A DNA stretch of 64,000 bases from Voacanga thouarsii (taxonomy: Eukaryota; Streptophyta; Magnoliopsida; Gentianales; Apocynaceae), in contig JANUWF010002124.1 in assembly GCA_026120185.1 (NCBI GenBank), forward strand, positions 186,001 to 250,000, read 5' to 3'. Made by a program: the position numbers and the translations under genes. A model generated the notes under the pieces. It saw only the letters and a list, made by a program, of their open reading frames with translations. It was not told where the DNA came from and ran no database searches. Below are positions 12,284-24,449 of the stretch, in pieces. Positions within the stretch are counted from its first letter, which is position 1; each line of letters starts with the position of its first letter.

Positions 12284-12793
12284 GCAGTCGGGTTCTAAGA
12301 AAATTTTTCTAGAAACGATTTCTGGATGTCGCGAAACAGCACGGAACCGGCGCATGTAGTCGGGAAGAGACAATGCTTCTTGAAAATTTTCCAGAAATAA
12401 TTTCTGGAGCCTTTTCTCTTCTGCAATAGTTTAGTGAGAACAATTCTCAGCAATATTTTCCCATTTTGAAGCTCAAAACGACAACCAACTTGTTAGTTTA
12501 AACAAAAACAAAATAGAAATTTAGGATAAAATGAAAGGCAATCAACACATGTTCAAGAAAACATTTTTCTGCAAAAAAACTGCAGCACATAAAGAAGACA
12601 TATTTCTTTCGAAATATGCTGTAACTATTACACAATCATATTATGCTACAGACCTAACCCATAATGCTCAAAACTATTTCGACTCGAGTGAAAACAATTT
12701 TCACAGTGAAGAAAGACATACACGATTACGTGAAACAACTTTCACGCGGGAAACAATGTCTGCAAACCACACGTAGCAGATATCCAATACCAC

Positions 12794-14513
12794 TGTTGGG
12801 TTTCTCATGCATACCATATATTGCGCAGCGAAAAAATAAGAACGAGATACCAACCCAGGATCCGCATACGTGTGGAAAACAAAACATAAAGAGAACAAAG
12901 GTAACAGCTTTATACCTTTTCTTTGATCGTGTAAAGAACAAAATTTTTCTTCTTCAAGTCTAGGCGCGATCCAGCAATACTCTTGATCAAACACCACGAG
13001 AGTCGAACGCTAACCACTATAATCACAGTATGTGATTATCTCTAATAGAAATCCACACGAAGGATGACACTCAAGCACCGAGTTTTTTGTGCTAGCAGAA
13101 AAACAAAGTGGCGGCTAGGGTAAGGTTGCAAGAACCATGAGAGAGAAAGAAGAGAAGGTTTTGGATGGAGTTGGTTGTTGCCGTGAATCCCTTCTCAAAT
13201 AGGTATCGTGTGTATCAATATATTACATGAACAAACTCTTCCAAAACCACTCCAGCTAAGAATTCTAAAATCATTAGAATTCCCTAATTATAATTGTAAA
13301 TATCAAGTTCTCACAATTACAATTTGGACCATAAATTATAACTGATTATAATTTGTCCCCAACAACTTCTCTTTCTCTCAATTAATCCCACTATGTTATC
13401 AAATAACATCTTCAGTATATGATCTTGTATTGTGTGTGACCTATTAAGCTTTTCAGTCAATTGGTAGTGAACATGAATTAATCCAAATGTCTTTCAGATT
13501 AATAATCCAAAATTAATAAGAATTATTCATATCAATTCTAATCAGGATTGGTTTATTAATTCATCAATTAATAAACCAATATTCCTAGATCATGAGTAAT
13601 ATCTAGCAACACATCATGTCCACCCAGGAGTCCAGGAAGTTATGTGGCTTGACATGAAACATTCAATAACAAATTACAGTGCAATTAACTCCTTTTACCG
13701 TACAATATCTCATTCGGTTTGGAGTACGGAATTAGTGCCAACTCCCTCCAGAATACATTAATTCTGGCCCGAATATAATTGTACTGTACTAGGAACCCAC
13801 TACTCAAGTTTTGAATCGATTGGAACTATTTCCAATACACAATCGCCTTTGCCAAGGACTTCTCGAGTAGTAATTCCTAAAAGTGGCCATGAAATATTAG
13901 GAGTGGTGAATCCTTTTTTGATCCTCTCAACTACTTTCATTTATCTCACAATGTACCCAATATCCATCCCATATGCGGCCCTAAATCTGGCTCCATATAT
14001 TGGAATCAAAGCACAATGCTCAGCAAACAAAGTACCTTGGAAATCTCAAGTCTAAGGATACTTGTACGTTTGCTACATTGAGATTATATCACTGGCACTA
14101 AATAGTTATCCATGTGATTATCTCATAGCTAGGTCATATAATGAACTTGTTCCATTAACAAGCATCCATATGTGAACTTTGAGTATCTCAATACTCACAG
14201 ATATGAGACCCACCGCCTGATCAAATCAGGAAGTCTAACACATGCTAGTCTTAACGCATTAATGATGTCCTATCTCATTAATACTACGACTATGGACTAT
14301 TTAAGTACTAACACTATACAGTGTTGTAGGAATCTCATATCATGATCTCTATCATGATTTCTTTAACAAAGTATTATACTAGGGACTTTATCTAATAGTT
14401 ATATTTCATAAAAGTAAACAAAAGAAACTGTAAGATAAATAATGCCTTTTTATTAGAATAAAATGTGTCATATACAACGTACAAGTGATTGCTTCTAAGG
14501 CATAACTCTAACA
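12794..14513 (-). mobile_element. Family A 5' LTR (A2)
   Basis: A complete 1.72 kb LTR on the minus strand: plus-strand TGTTGGGTTTC at 12794 is the reversed LTR end and CTCTAACA at 14513 the reversed start. It aligns throughout with 46898-48611. Its outer flank (14514 onward) is Gag of a SIRE-type element, so A2 cut into that older element. No target duplication is shared with the flank of A1 at 2382, so A1 and A2 are not the two ends of one simple insertion. Confidence 0.85.
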
Positions 14514-15141
14514 ATTTTTTGTTGATAGTGAATCAATTTTCACTTTCATTTCCTTGTCCCTTTTTGACAATCTTTTCAACTCACAAAACATGTCAACAAG
14601 TAGAGCAATTGGATCATCATAAGTAGAATCATGCAATTTATCTATAAGGTTAGATAAGAAAGGTGTTTACCATGTCCTCCCCTGCCATGAAGCATATGTT
14701 AGCAGTTTTATTTTCAAAATCTCCATTTCCCTTAAATTTTGACCTATTTTGGTCCCAAGTTCCCATAAGTCCATTGCCCTTCTTTATTTTTCTTCTTCTT
14801 CTTCTTCTTCTTCTTCTTTTTTTGAGCATTTTGCCTTCATTTTCTTTAGCTATTGAATAGTCAGCAAAGAAATGTTTCGTACTCTTGCATTGATAGCATT
14901 GGGGCTTAAATGCTGAGGTTTATCCCTTTCATTTCACGAACTTCTTTTCTTTTTTGAAGTTTCCCTTTTTGAACATTCTTGAATTTTTTTGTAATCAAGG
15001 CCAATTCTTCGATATCTACTTCAGTGTTATCATCACTATCAGATAATCTACTTTCAGCATCCTTATTAGTAGCTTTCAGTGCTATTCTCCTTTTGCCTTT
15101 ATCAAGATCATCAGATTCTTGAAACCTTTTGAGTTTCATTT
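14514..15141 (-). pseudogene. SIRE-type Gag, C-terminal part (host element S-minus)
   Basis: Minus-strand Gag of a SIRE-type copia element, homologous to 21655-22270 of the plus-strand copy. Seen: MKLKRFQESDDLDKG at about 15139-15095, an acidic block with KKFKNVQKGK near 14975-14950, a zinc-knuckle region FKPQCYQCKSTKHF near 14905-14870, and the downstream MFCELKRLSK coiled-coil-like stretch near 14590-14560. Frame changes and stops are present; a CTT repeat near 14790-14820 encodes a poly-Arg run. The N-terminal part continues at 30513-31190, so the plus-strand SIRE-type element inserted here. About 14 codons of the usual Gag are missing at the joint. Confidence 0.85.
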
Positions 15142-15914
15142 TGTTAGCCCTAAGGGCTTTCTTCTATATTTTGATTTATGACAAACGTTGATATGAACTA
15201 ACTTGTCAATTTTTTTGTGATAGGACATGTTTGATCTTTATTCTTCTAAAGTCTTCAGATAAGAATTGTTGGCAAATCCTTTATTGCTGATTTCAAGATT
15301 AGAAGATCGAACGAGAAAATTAAAGTATGAGGAGTTATATATCAAGGAAGTTCTTTATGAAGAATGATAGACTAGAAAGTGTTATTAAGGTATATCTATT
15401 AATTCCTATGTCTTCTTATCTCTTGATTCATTTGACTTTACCTTGAAGCTTAAAAGGAGATGCTTTTTAAGTTTTTTAAATTCACAGAATTTTGGATGGA
15501 ACAGTTTAAATCCAAAAGGTTCATCCAAAATCCTGTAAATTGGGTTGAAAATTTTTTGTCTAGGTAGTGCCATTTTGGACTAGCCTTTCGGATACATCTT
15601 CATCCAAAACCTGAGTAAAAAACATGGATGAGTTTAAACAGAAAATTTATAGTCGTTTCTTTATGACCGTTAGCACTCCATTTTTTGGTTTTATAAATAG
15701 CCATTAAAGCAATATTAGAGAGAAGATTTTTGAAACATCTATCTTAGAAACATTATTGCTCAACATTTTAAAAAATGTCCTTTTATCTAGCTTCAAAGTG
15801 AGTTCATTGCATATCAAAGATAAAAGTATTTTGTGGTTTGTATCCGAGAGAACATCTGCTCAAGTAAGTGAGTTTATCTCTTTTCTATTGATATTCAAAT
15901 CTTTATTGTAGTGC

Positions 15915-16115
15915 AAGGTTGTTGTGTAAAACCTATATGAGTGACCCTTATGTTGATTTATGTTTAAGGTTGTGTGGTAAAACCCATTGGGATGATCCTT
16001 ATTTTGTGTTTGTGTTAAGGTTGTGGAGTAAAACCTAGTGAGGTGATCCTTGATGTATTTGCTTGACTGAGAGGTTGTGGAAAACCTAGTGTGGTGATCC
16101 TCTCTGGTATGTGAA
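15915..16115 (+). repeat. Degenerate ~50-55 bp tandem repeats in SIRE-type LTR
   Basis: Four units starting near 15915, 15966, 16017 and 16072, each with AAGGTTGTG..TAAAACC..GTGATCCTT. The same array is in the 3' LTR at about 29968-30170. Sub-repeats of this kind in LTRs often sit in U3/R and can affect promoter or terminator use; that role here is an inference. Confidence 0.75.
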
Positions 16116-16495
16116 ACATTTCATTAAGTGAGGTTAATGAAATATGGTTGAAAATCCTTAAGTGTGGTGCGTAAGGTAGTGGACGTTGATCGTTGTTGAT
16201 TAAACCACTATACATCTCTTGTCTCATTTTATTTAGTGGTTCATGTACGTGAAACCCCAGTCGAAACCAACCTTAGAGTAAGGGGGTTGGGATGCGTATC
16301 ATAATTTATTTCATGGTTAAATATATTCTCATATGATTTTTTATGTGTTCTGGATTCGAGTTTTATTGTCTTGAAGTCTTGTTGGTGAGTATTGTGTGAG
16401 AGGGGCTAAATGGTAATTTTTGCCGGAGGTGAAAATAGGGAGATTGCTTGTGGATTGAATAGAAAATAATTTTTCTAGTAGAAATAGCAACAAGA

Positions 16496-16562
16496 GTTGT
16501 TGTGGTATAGTGGGTAGAGCCTTAGAATTAATTCTTGAGGTCTTGGGTTGAAAGTCCATCGT
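16496..16562 (+). other. tRNA-like stretch in copy 2
   Basis: TGGTATAGTGG (16503-16513) fits an A box; GGTTGAAAGTCC (16546-16557) is a weakened B box. Homologous to 3493-3561. Confidence 0.3.
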
Positions 16563-18162
16563 AGAAGCTTTAGCTTGAGTAAATTTTATTTTGCTTGGGA
16601 AAGGATGGTTTCAGCCTTAAGGGCCTAGATTAATGTGGTGATGATGTTCTGGGAGAGACATGATGGAAGTAACCTCATTCCACTCCTTTTACTCTTCTTG
16701 AAATTCTTATAGGGAAAATCATTCTTCCTTGATCTTTAGTTTTCCTTAGTTTCAACTCATTGGTTTGATCAAGATGTTCTAGCCTTTTTCTTTCCAGAAA
16801 ATTCAGTAAAGTACTGAGGTCTTTTAGGATCGAAATGTCTTGGTAAAAGACTCCTTATGGTCTGAAAAATATGGAAGAGTTGTGAGGAATTTCAAGAGGA
16901 AAAATCCCCCTAGTAAGTTTGCTGAAATTTTCCTCTAGCTTAGTTAATTTTTCTTCATAGAATGAGCTGGAATTTTCCAGCTTGTTGTACCTTCAAAGGG
17001 TCAAAATTTTTAGCTAACATTCCCTCCCAAATGCTACCAGAAAAATGGTCTTTAGGATCAATTTGAAACCTGAAACTTTTTGTCCAATTTCGGACTGCAC
17101 AAGTTGGAGCAAAACAGGAAAAATTCCTGTATGAAAATCAGCTTTGAGAGCTCCAAACCAAGCTGTTTTCTCACAGATTTTGTGCAGAACCTTAGCCATG
17201 TTTTTAATCCATAAAGAAGGCTGGAAACCAGCCTTGAATACCCCTAAAATCCCCTTCAAAACTCGCTGCAAAATGGCTTTGAACAGCAGATGAAAATCTG
17301 CCAGAAAAATCACTGTGCAGAAATTTGTCCAGCTTGTTTCCTCTTTCTCTTCCAGCCAAAACACCAACCTTAATCTATAAAAACCTTCCTTAAACCTCCA
17401 TAAATAGAGCTCCATTGATCCCCTTGAACTTCTGCACGAAATTCCATTAATGGTTGTCCAAAAATCTCTCAAACAAATCCCTGCAATTTAGCGTGATTGG
17501 TTTTCAAAATTTCAGCCATCTTATTTAGTAATCTTCCATAATATTTTGCTCAATGGACCATACTTCCTCTTCAACATTGTACACCCTACTTTTGGCCACC
17601 ATAAGCCTCCATAAGTCAGCTTTAATTCCACAGAAATTCTGCTCAAACAATCGACCATGGAAGATTTCCAAAAGCTGTCCAACAATCAAGATATTCTTGG
17701 AATATTTAGTTTCCAAATTCACTTCCTAAAAATATTCTTCAAATATTGTAACAACTAACCTTTCCTTTTCCCTTCCAAATCAGAGAATCAACCTCCTAAA
17801 CCCTACAGAAATTCGTCCACCCCTATCTCTCACAAAAATTCAGCAGCTGCACATTACCATCTAAACACACACTACTTTCAAGAACACACACTACACCAAG
17901 AACACCTACTACTTCCTCTCACCTAATACCTCTCCAAATCACTTCAAACTACCTCTAAAAATTCCAGATTTCATCTATTCATTGCTGTGAGTCCATCCGT
18001 ACCATTTTTAACATCAAACTCCAAAATCCAACTAGCACTTTTGGATCAAAAACCAGAAATTTCTGTTAAGGTCAAGAACACCTTCAAGGTAAATTTATTC
18101 TAACAACTTCATCTTCTCCAATCTTGATCTCTAATGAGAACCTATGCGAATAAACATACTAA

Positions 18163-18168
<6 letters not shown>

Positions 18169-18209
<41 letters not shown>
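18169..18209. repeat. (CT)n microsatellite
   Basis: Same location in the 4.5 kb insertion as the tract at 5194-5235 in copy 1. Confidence 0.95.
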
Positions 18210-18211
<2 letters not shown>

Positions 18212-20003
18212 GGCCGAAAATTCCCCTCTTTTGGCCAAATGACTTTTTCTCCCATGAACATGCTTTGGCCATCTCCCATGGACAAAGTTAGACATCTAGG
18301 AGTTGAGATCTACTCTAAACTCCTTCAAAGCATTCATCAACCAAGTAAGTACCTTCAACCTTTCTTTTAAACTCTAGATTCATGTCTCTAGGATGAAGAT
18401 GATAGTAGGTGGATGGCGATAGGATTTAAGTATATATATATATTGTTGAGATTGAAGCATGAATGTATGTATGCATATGAAGGAGATGTGATTTATGCAT
18501 GGATGGATTATCTTGGTCGATTATATGATTATTTGAGATTTAATGCATGTCTCCATGTCATAGGTAGTATTTGTGATGAAGTATGCTAGAGATTATGTCA
18601 CCTTTGGTGAATAGGATTTATATTCATGTTGGATTATTGAAGCCATAATCTTATTTATGCTAGTAGGGGTTAGATCACGTTTTGATAAATTGAGATCTAT
18701 GCTTGTATGCATGATTTGGATGATTTGATGAATTGAAGGGTTGTATATGTTCATGATTGTGGTTGGCTTTAGGAATATGATCATGACCTAGTTGTCCCTA
18801 AGCTAAATTTTATTTCATTAATAAAATATTTAATAATATCATTTTTCTAGTAAAATTTTGAAACCATGGGAAAATGTGGATTTGGTCTCTTATATAAAAT
18901 ACTGATATTCTAGTCAAATAAATAATAGTTTTTGCTGGAAAATATATATATATTATTAAAATGATAAAATCGATTAAAACCTTTTATGGAAATAATTATA
19001 ATTAATAAAATATTTATTACTAAAAATTTAATTATTATCTTTTAATCAAAACCCATTAAGGATTTGCTTATTATTTTTCAAGCAAAACTCATTAAATTTA
19101 TTTTCAACAAATTTTAGCTATCAATTATTTTCTAACAACTAAATTATTAATAAATCATTATTTTACCTAATACTACCTTGGACCCTTTTTCAAATAAACC
19201 ATAATTTATTTTTAGCAAGATTTAAACCTTCAACTATTTGTACCTATTTCTCAAACTCTAGTTATTTTAATATCAAACTAGATATATTTTATAAACCCTT
19301 TTATTTATTATTGAGCCTTAAAGCTTGGGACACTAGGGATATGACTGTAGTAAGTTGAGTTAGTTTTATTTGAGAAAGTGAGTCTTTGGCTTGAGTTTGA
19401 TTGTGGTTTGTATTTACCCTATGCGGGTCAGGTCAGCTATTGGAGACCTTTGTTGTGAGCAAGGATCAGGTAAGCTCCTGCATAAAACCTGTTTGATGAA
19501 AAATGATTTTTTTTTTTTTTTTTATGGCAAGCCAAATGTAGAGTGCATGGTCACTCATTTCTGTAAAGGCAATTGAGGATTATTTCCATTCTCATTTTAG
19601 ACAAATAAATTATTTGCAAATCAATGGGCGGTTTTACTCAAAACCTAAAACTCTTTCTAAAACCAGTTTTGCCCCAGACTTTGGAAATCCTTAATTGCCA
19701 TTTTTCAAGTGAAACTGTGTTTTGTTCATTTTCTTCCGAAGTGGGATATGTTACGTTGAGTAGTCAACAGGGGTAGGCTAGTAGTACTAGTTTTGAAGAG
19801 CAAGAGTGAGTCTTCTGGCAGGAGGCCACCTCCAGAAGATAAGCTTAACTTAGAGAAACGTCAGTACTACTTAGTCAGGCCGGTCCGAGCAAGCAGTTTG
19901 TTTTATTTCAGTCAAGTGACTGTGTTTTGCCGGAATGGACACCCAGTTGTTGTTTGGGTATAGAGAAGGAGGAGTATCTTGCCCGGTAGGCCGATCACCT
20001 ACC

Positions 20004-20343
20004 TTTTGTCAGTCTACACAAAGTGTTAGGCATTCTGACCGATTATGGGGCCCAACGTGTGGTAACCCATAATCCTTTCTTTCGAGTGGTTGATCTTATA
20101 AATTATGTACGGCTAGATAAGCCCAAAACGCTACTCTTATTTTTGAAAATCATTCATTGTTTGCCAGTATTTCTTTTGTCAGTCTGCACAAAGTGTTAGG
20201 CATTCTGACCGGTTATGGGGCCCAACGTGTGTTAACCCATGACCTCCTTTATGAGTGGTTGATTTTATTGGGCACTTGTATGGTTTCAAAAAGAGGAAAA
20301 CACCACTCTTGCTTTTGACTAATATTTATTGCTTGCCAATATT
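20004..20343. repeat. 170-bp tandem duplication
   Basis: Two units, 20004-20173 and 20174-20343, each starting TTTTGTCAGTCT.CACAAAGTG and carrying ..GGGGCCCAACGTGTG. Copy 1 has one unit only (about 6973-7140), so the duplication is private to copy 2. The units differ at several bases, so it is not very recent. Confidence 0.85.
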
Positions 20344-20946
20344 TCTCTTATAAAGATTTCACACTTTACATCCATGAACTGTTTTCATTGAACACCCAAA
20401 GCACACACGGACTTACTGAGATTTCTATCTCATCACATTTTTACCATGATTTCAGGCCGATCCTGCTGTGGGGATGAGTAGCTAGTGTTATCTGCCTTGG
20501 AAGAGAATGTGTCTTTTGATTTTATGTATTACTTTGGGGAGACGAGAGTGGATAATTTTATTTATGGATTTGTTTCCTTTTGGGAATTCGTGGATTTATT
20601 CTTGGGTTGTAATAAATCTTAAGTTGAAGTATTATTTTTATTATTTTTATTCCACTATTTTATTTGTGTGACCTCATTATAAAGACCCCTTGTCCTTTGG
20701 ACGGGGCGACATCCCCGGCCCCGGCGGGCCTTGGTAGCGGGGTGTTACACCTTTTTTTTTTTTATGTTCTTTTTCTGTCTATATCTGGATATACATCTAC
20801 GAGTGCTTGGATAACATTTGGTGCATCTATAAAGTCAGTCCAAACATCTTGGTGATCATCAGTATCCAACATTTTAGATAAACTCGAAAATTTTATTTTT
20901 TTTTGCTTGCCAAAAACCTTATTCACCCCCTCTATGTTTTTTCATT

Positions 20947-20958
20947 TTGTATCAGAGC
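20947..20958 (+). other. Primer-binding site of S-plus
   Basis: TTGTATCAGAGC, one base off TGGTATCAGAGC, two bases after the 5' LTR end. The plant initiator-Met tRNA would prime minus-strand synthesis here. Confidence 0.85.
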
Positions 20959-21004
20959 AAGGTCTACATAATCTTAGTTTAACAACCTTGTAGAAAAGAT
21001 CTTA

Positions 21005-21960
21005 ATGGCAAGTTCATCCTCTCTTCCATATGTTAAAGGCTCTTCAACAAATCGTCCTCCTTTATTTAATGAAAGCAACTATACTTTCTGGAAAAATAGA
21101 ATAAAAAATTATGTGTGTTCTATTAACTTCGAGTTATGGAGTTTAATAGAGAATGGTCCTTTTATTCCATTAAAGATGATTGATGGCATAAAAATACCTA
21201 AACAGAATGATGAGTATAGTGTCAAAGACATTGCGAAAATGACTCTAAATTTTCAAGCTATGAATATTTTGTGTTGTGCAATAGATGTGACTGAATACAA
21301 CCGTGTTAGTGGTTGTGATTCAGCAGATGATATGTGGAGATTGCTTGAAGTCACCCATGAGGGGACTAACAAAGTCAAAGAATCAAAACTGGGGCTTCTT
21401 ATTCATGATTATGAATTATTTACTATGAGGCCAAATGAAAGCATCACTGACATGTTCACAAGATTTCCTAATATCTCAAATGGTCTGAAAGCTTACAGAA
21501 AGGTGTATTCCCTTAGGGAACAAAATTGGAAAATTCTTGATGCCTTACCAAAAAGTTGGCAGCCTAAAACTCTTGTTGTAGAAGAATCTAAGGACTTAAA
21601 ATCCTTACCTACTGAAGAGTTGATCGGATCTCTTTTAACTCATGAGATGGAGCTTAAAAGATTTCATGAATCTGATGATCATAATAGAGGCAAAAAAGGG
21701 ATTGCGTTAAAGGCTGAAAATGAAGATGGAGAAACAAACCTTTTGAAAAGCAGTAAAGGCATGGAAATGGACAATGATGACTTGGCAATGATAGCAAAGA
21801 AATTCAAAAGGATGTTCAACAAAGGAAACAACAAACGAGGAAGGAAGCGTATATGAAAGAAAGGACAAACCTCTAGCTTCAAACCTCAATGCTTTGAATG
21901 TAAAAGCACAGGTCACTTTATTGCAGACTGTCCGATTGCAAAAGGTGAGGAAGGAAAAAC
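21005..21960 (+). pseudogene. SIRE-type Gag with zinc knuckle
   Basis: The start ATG at 21005 lies 46 bases after the PBS and opens a 283-codon frame. Residues about 15-110 have the copia Gag N-terminal text (PPLFNESNYTFWKNRIKNYV), followed by the UBN2-like middle (VKESKLGLLIHDYELFTM, SITDMFTRF, ILDALPKSWQPK). It stops at a TGA at 21854-21856, but the same frame continues with a zinc knuckle CFECKSTGHFIADC (about 21889-21930), so the stop is a decay mutation, likely CGA to TGA. A second stop (TAG) follows near 22016. Gag forms the virus-like particle and binds element RNA. The best preserved Gag of this family in the window. Confidence 0.9.
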
Positions 21961-22081
21961 GCTTAAGAAAAAGAAAGACCTGAAGGTAAAGAAAGGTAAA
22001 GGATTGATAGGAGCTTAGGACTTAAATGAAGTTGAGTCTGAAGATGAGGAATTTGAGGAAGAAACTGCCAACATTTTCTTC

Positions 22082-22870
22082 ATGGCTTTAGAAAATAAGG
22101 TAAACCTTTCAACATCAGATTGCATGTCTAATTCGCTTATATCTATGACTGAAAAGCATGCTAATCCTAATGAGTTGTTATGTGATATGTTTCATGAATT
22201 AAAAAAACTATCCAGAAAAAATAAAGACTTAAAGTTAAAGGTTAAATATCTGATGGAAAAAAATAAGGCCTTGTTGAATGACTACAAAATATCTCTTGAA
22301 ACACATGCATGAGCTATAATTGAAAAAGATGTGATCATGACTGTCTTGGACAATGCATCTCTGGAAAAAAAAAATTATGTGATAAAATTCAAACTCTTGA
22401 ATGCATGGTTAGCATCTTTGATAATATGAAGATCAGAGTAAATAATCTTACTAGTTACATTGAAAAATTCACAAATGGTAAAAATAATCTGGAAAAGTTA
22501 CTTGGAACTCATCATCAAATTGGTAACCGAAATGGCTTAGGATATAGACACGAGGATAAAGATAAAAATTGCAAGCCCAAATTTATTTTAGCGAGTAATC
22601 AATGTGGCTTAGGATATGAACATAAGAATAACAACAAAAAGAACAAGTCTCAATATGTCAAACCTGCTTCTTCTCACAGCACATACAAAACATGCACGTA
22701 CTATAAAAAATCGGGACATAGAGTTTGAAGATGCCTCATCAAAAGAAAAGTTGAAACCGGTAAAGTTACATTTTGGAAAATCAAGGAAAATGTTACTAAC
22801 CTTCATGGACCCAAGAAAATATGGGAACCAAAAATCATCTCTTTTTCTCATGTATAGGCACGGTCTTTAA
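22082..22870 (+). pseudogene. SIRE-type Gag C-terminal extension / Gag-protease linker
   Basis: In frame with Gag, 22082-22312 encodes a Lys/Leu-rich, coiled-coil-like stretch (MFHELKKLSRKNKDLKLK). It stops at a TGA at 22310-22312, probably from CGA. After a frame change near an A-run (about 22365) the text continues at 22405-22728 and includes a second Cys/His motif (CTYYKKSGHRV) broken by TGA at 22726-22728, most simply from TGG. A further zinc-finger-like motif before protease is usual in SIRE-type polyproteins. Non-functional as it stands. Confidence 0.75.
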
Positions 22871-22879
22871 GCTTCACCA

Positions 22880-23880
22880 AGTGGTTCTTGGACAGTGGTT
22901 GTTCAAGACACATGATTGGAAATGCAGCCTTGCTAGAAGATATTCAGACCACAAATGAAAGATTTGTTACGTTTGGAGACAAGAAGAAAGGGAAGATTCT
23001 TAGCATTGGTAATATTGGTAAAGGTTCCTTAACAATTATAACGCAAGTTTTACTCATTGATGATTTGAAATATAACCTACTTAGCATTAGCCAACTTTGT
23101 GACAATGGTTGCAAAGTCATTTTTGAAAAAGATTCTTGCTCTATACTTGACAGTGGAAATCTCAAAATCATCTTTACTGCCAAACGCATAGGAAATGTAT
23201 ATGTGTTTTATCTTAATGACCTTATAGCTAATGGAATTAGATGCCTATCCGTTCATGAGAATGATGGTTATCTTTAGCATAGATGATTAGGTCATGTGTC
23301 CTTTGATTTGTTAAACAAATTGTTATCAAAAGAACTTGTTAGGGGACTTCTAAAAATGAAATTTGATAAACATAAAATCTGTGATGCATGTCAATTTGGG
23401 AAGCAAATCAAAACCTCTTTTAAAAAAAAAATGATTTCTACCTTAAAACCACTCGAATTAGTTCATATAGATTTGTTTGGACCTATGAGGACTGCTAGTT
23501 TTGGAGGTAAGAAATATGCATATGTACTTGTTGATGATTTCTCTAGATTTACCTGGACCTTATTTCTTGGACAAAAGGATGAAGCTTTTTCTGAATTTTC
23601 AAAACAGATAAAGTGCATCCAAAACTTGATTGGATGCAAACTAGTTTCTATTAGAAGTGATAATGGCAAGGAATTTTGTAACAGTGAATTTACTCACTTC
23701 CGTGATAAAAATGGAGTCTTTCATAATTTTTCAGCAGCCAAAACTCCTCAACAAGACGGTGTTGTTCAAAGGAAAAATCAGACTTTGCAAGAAATGGCTA
23801 GATCAATGCTTTGTGAAAATGCTCTTCCAAAATACTTTTGGGCGGAAGCTGTTAACACAACGTGCTATACAATAAACTGA
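22880..23880 (+). pseudogene. Protease and integrase core of S-plus
   Basis: Protease: WFLDSGCSRHMIGN near 22880-22920 carries the aspartic DSG site. The GAG-pre-integrase zinc domain follows; its histidine part is hit by a TGA near 23285 (HR*LGHVSF), with the CDACQFGKQ half near 23380. The integrase core has HIDLFGPM with the first Asp (about 23464) and SIRSDNGKEF with the second (about 23650). The residue at the DD35E glutamate position is Gln (codon CAA, 23767-23769, in GVVQRKN). Family members have GVVERKN, so the catalytic acid is lost. The frame ends at 23880 and pol continues in another frame at 23915. Confidence 0.88.
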
Positions 23881-23914
23881 GTTATGTTAAGACTATTTTT
23901 GAGAAAAACTCTGT

Positions 23915-24442
23915 TTGAACTTATGCTTGATAAAACTCCTTCTATCTCTTATTTTAAAGTATTTAGATGTAAATATTCTAAATACAAGAGATAATCTTGG
24001 AAAATTTGATAGCAAGTCCGATGAGGCCATATTTCTTGGATATTCATCCAACAAAAAGGCTTATAGAGTATATAATAAAAGAACACTTTGTGTGGAAGAA
24101 TCTGTGCATGTTGTATTTGATGAATCTAACATTTATACTTCAAAAAGAGATGACAATGATATAGGGATTTCAAATGAAGTTAAGTTGGATCATGTTAAAG
24201 CCCAATCATTAGATACTCGTGCAAAAGAAGAAGCGATTGAAGAATTGCAGATCAAACAAGAGAAAGAACAAATTGAAGATTCTGCAAATCATCAATTGCC
24301 GAAGGATTGGAAATACAAATCAGGTCATCCAAAGGAACAAATTATTGGAGATCCAAACCATGGAGTTAAAACTAGACAGTCTTTCGTTGACAACTTTGCT
24401 CTTCTTTCAAATATTGAACCAAGCTACATTAATATTGCTTGA
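23915..24442 (+). pseudogene. Integrase C-terminus and integrase-RT linker of S-plus
   Basis: Typical copia C-terminal block: FDSKSDEAIFLGYSSNKKAYRVYNKRT followed by VEESVHVVFDE (about 24000-24125), then an acidic, Gln/Glu-rich linker and HPKEQIIGDPNHGVKTR, the usual lead-in to RT. It stops at a TGA at 24440-24442, two frames away from the RT part that follows. Confidence 0.85.
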
Positions 24443-24449
24443 CATGATG

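Larger units (their letters stand above)
10906..12793 (-). mobile_element. Family A untranslated leader (A2)
   Basis: Minus-strand leader between gag (10905) and the 5' LTR (12794), homologous to 8335-9885. It contains T-runs near 12149-12166 and 12209-12226, a short hairpin at 12122-12143 and the AGCCGG/CCGGCT palindrome at 12270-12283. The expected PBS at about 12782-12793 is degenerate (CCAATACCA on the plus strand). Confidence 0.8.
16249..20749 (-). mobile_element. Non-coding 4.5 kb insertion, probable solo LTR (copy 2)
   Basis: Second copy of the family at 3246-7528, in the same orientation, inserted in the 5' LTR of S-plus. It starts TGAAACCCCAG at 16250 and ends GGGGTGTTACA at 20749, i.e. 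TGTAACACCCC...CTGGGGTTTCA on the minus strand. No clean target duplication is visible (left TGTAC, right CCTTT). It is about 0.2 kb longer than copy 1, mostly from an extra 170-bp tandem unit. A 152-codon minus-strand ORF at 17014-17472 and other short ORFs have no recognisable family and are not kept in copy 1. Being absent from the 3' LTR, it arrived after S-plus. Confidence 0.7.
15142..20944 (+). mobile_element. 5' LTR of S-plus, split by insertion
   Basis: TGTTAGCCCTAAGGGC at 15142 to ..TTTTTTCA at 20944; about 1.30 kb without the insertion at 16249-20749, against 1317 bp for the 3' LTR. The break lies after GGTTCATGTAC (16248); the LTR resumes with CCTTTTT at 20750, and the intact 3' LTR reads GTACCTTATTTT here. 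Confidence 0.9.

Noticed and set aside
17014..17472. 152-codon minus-strand ORF in the 4.5 kb insertion
   Set aside because: No recognisable domain, and the matching stretch of copy 1 does not keep the frame; chance ORF in a long LTR.
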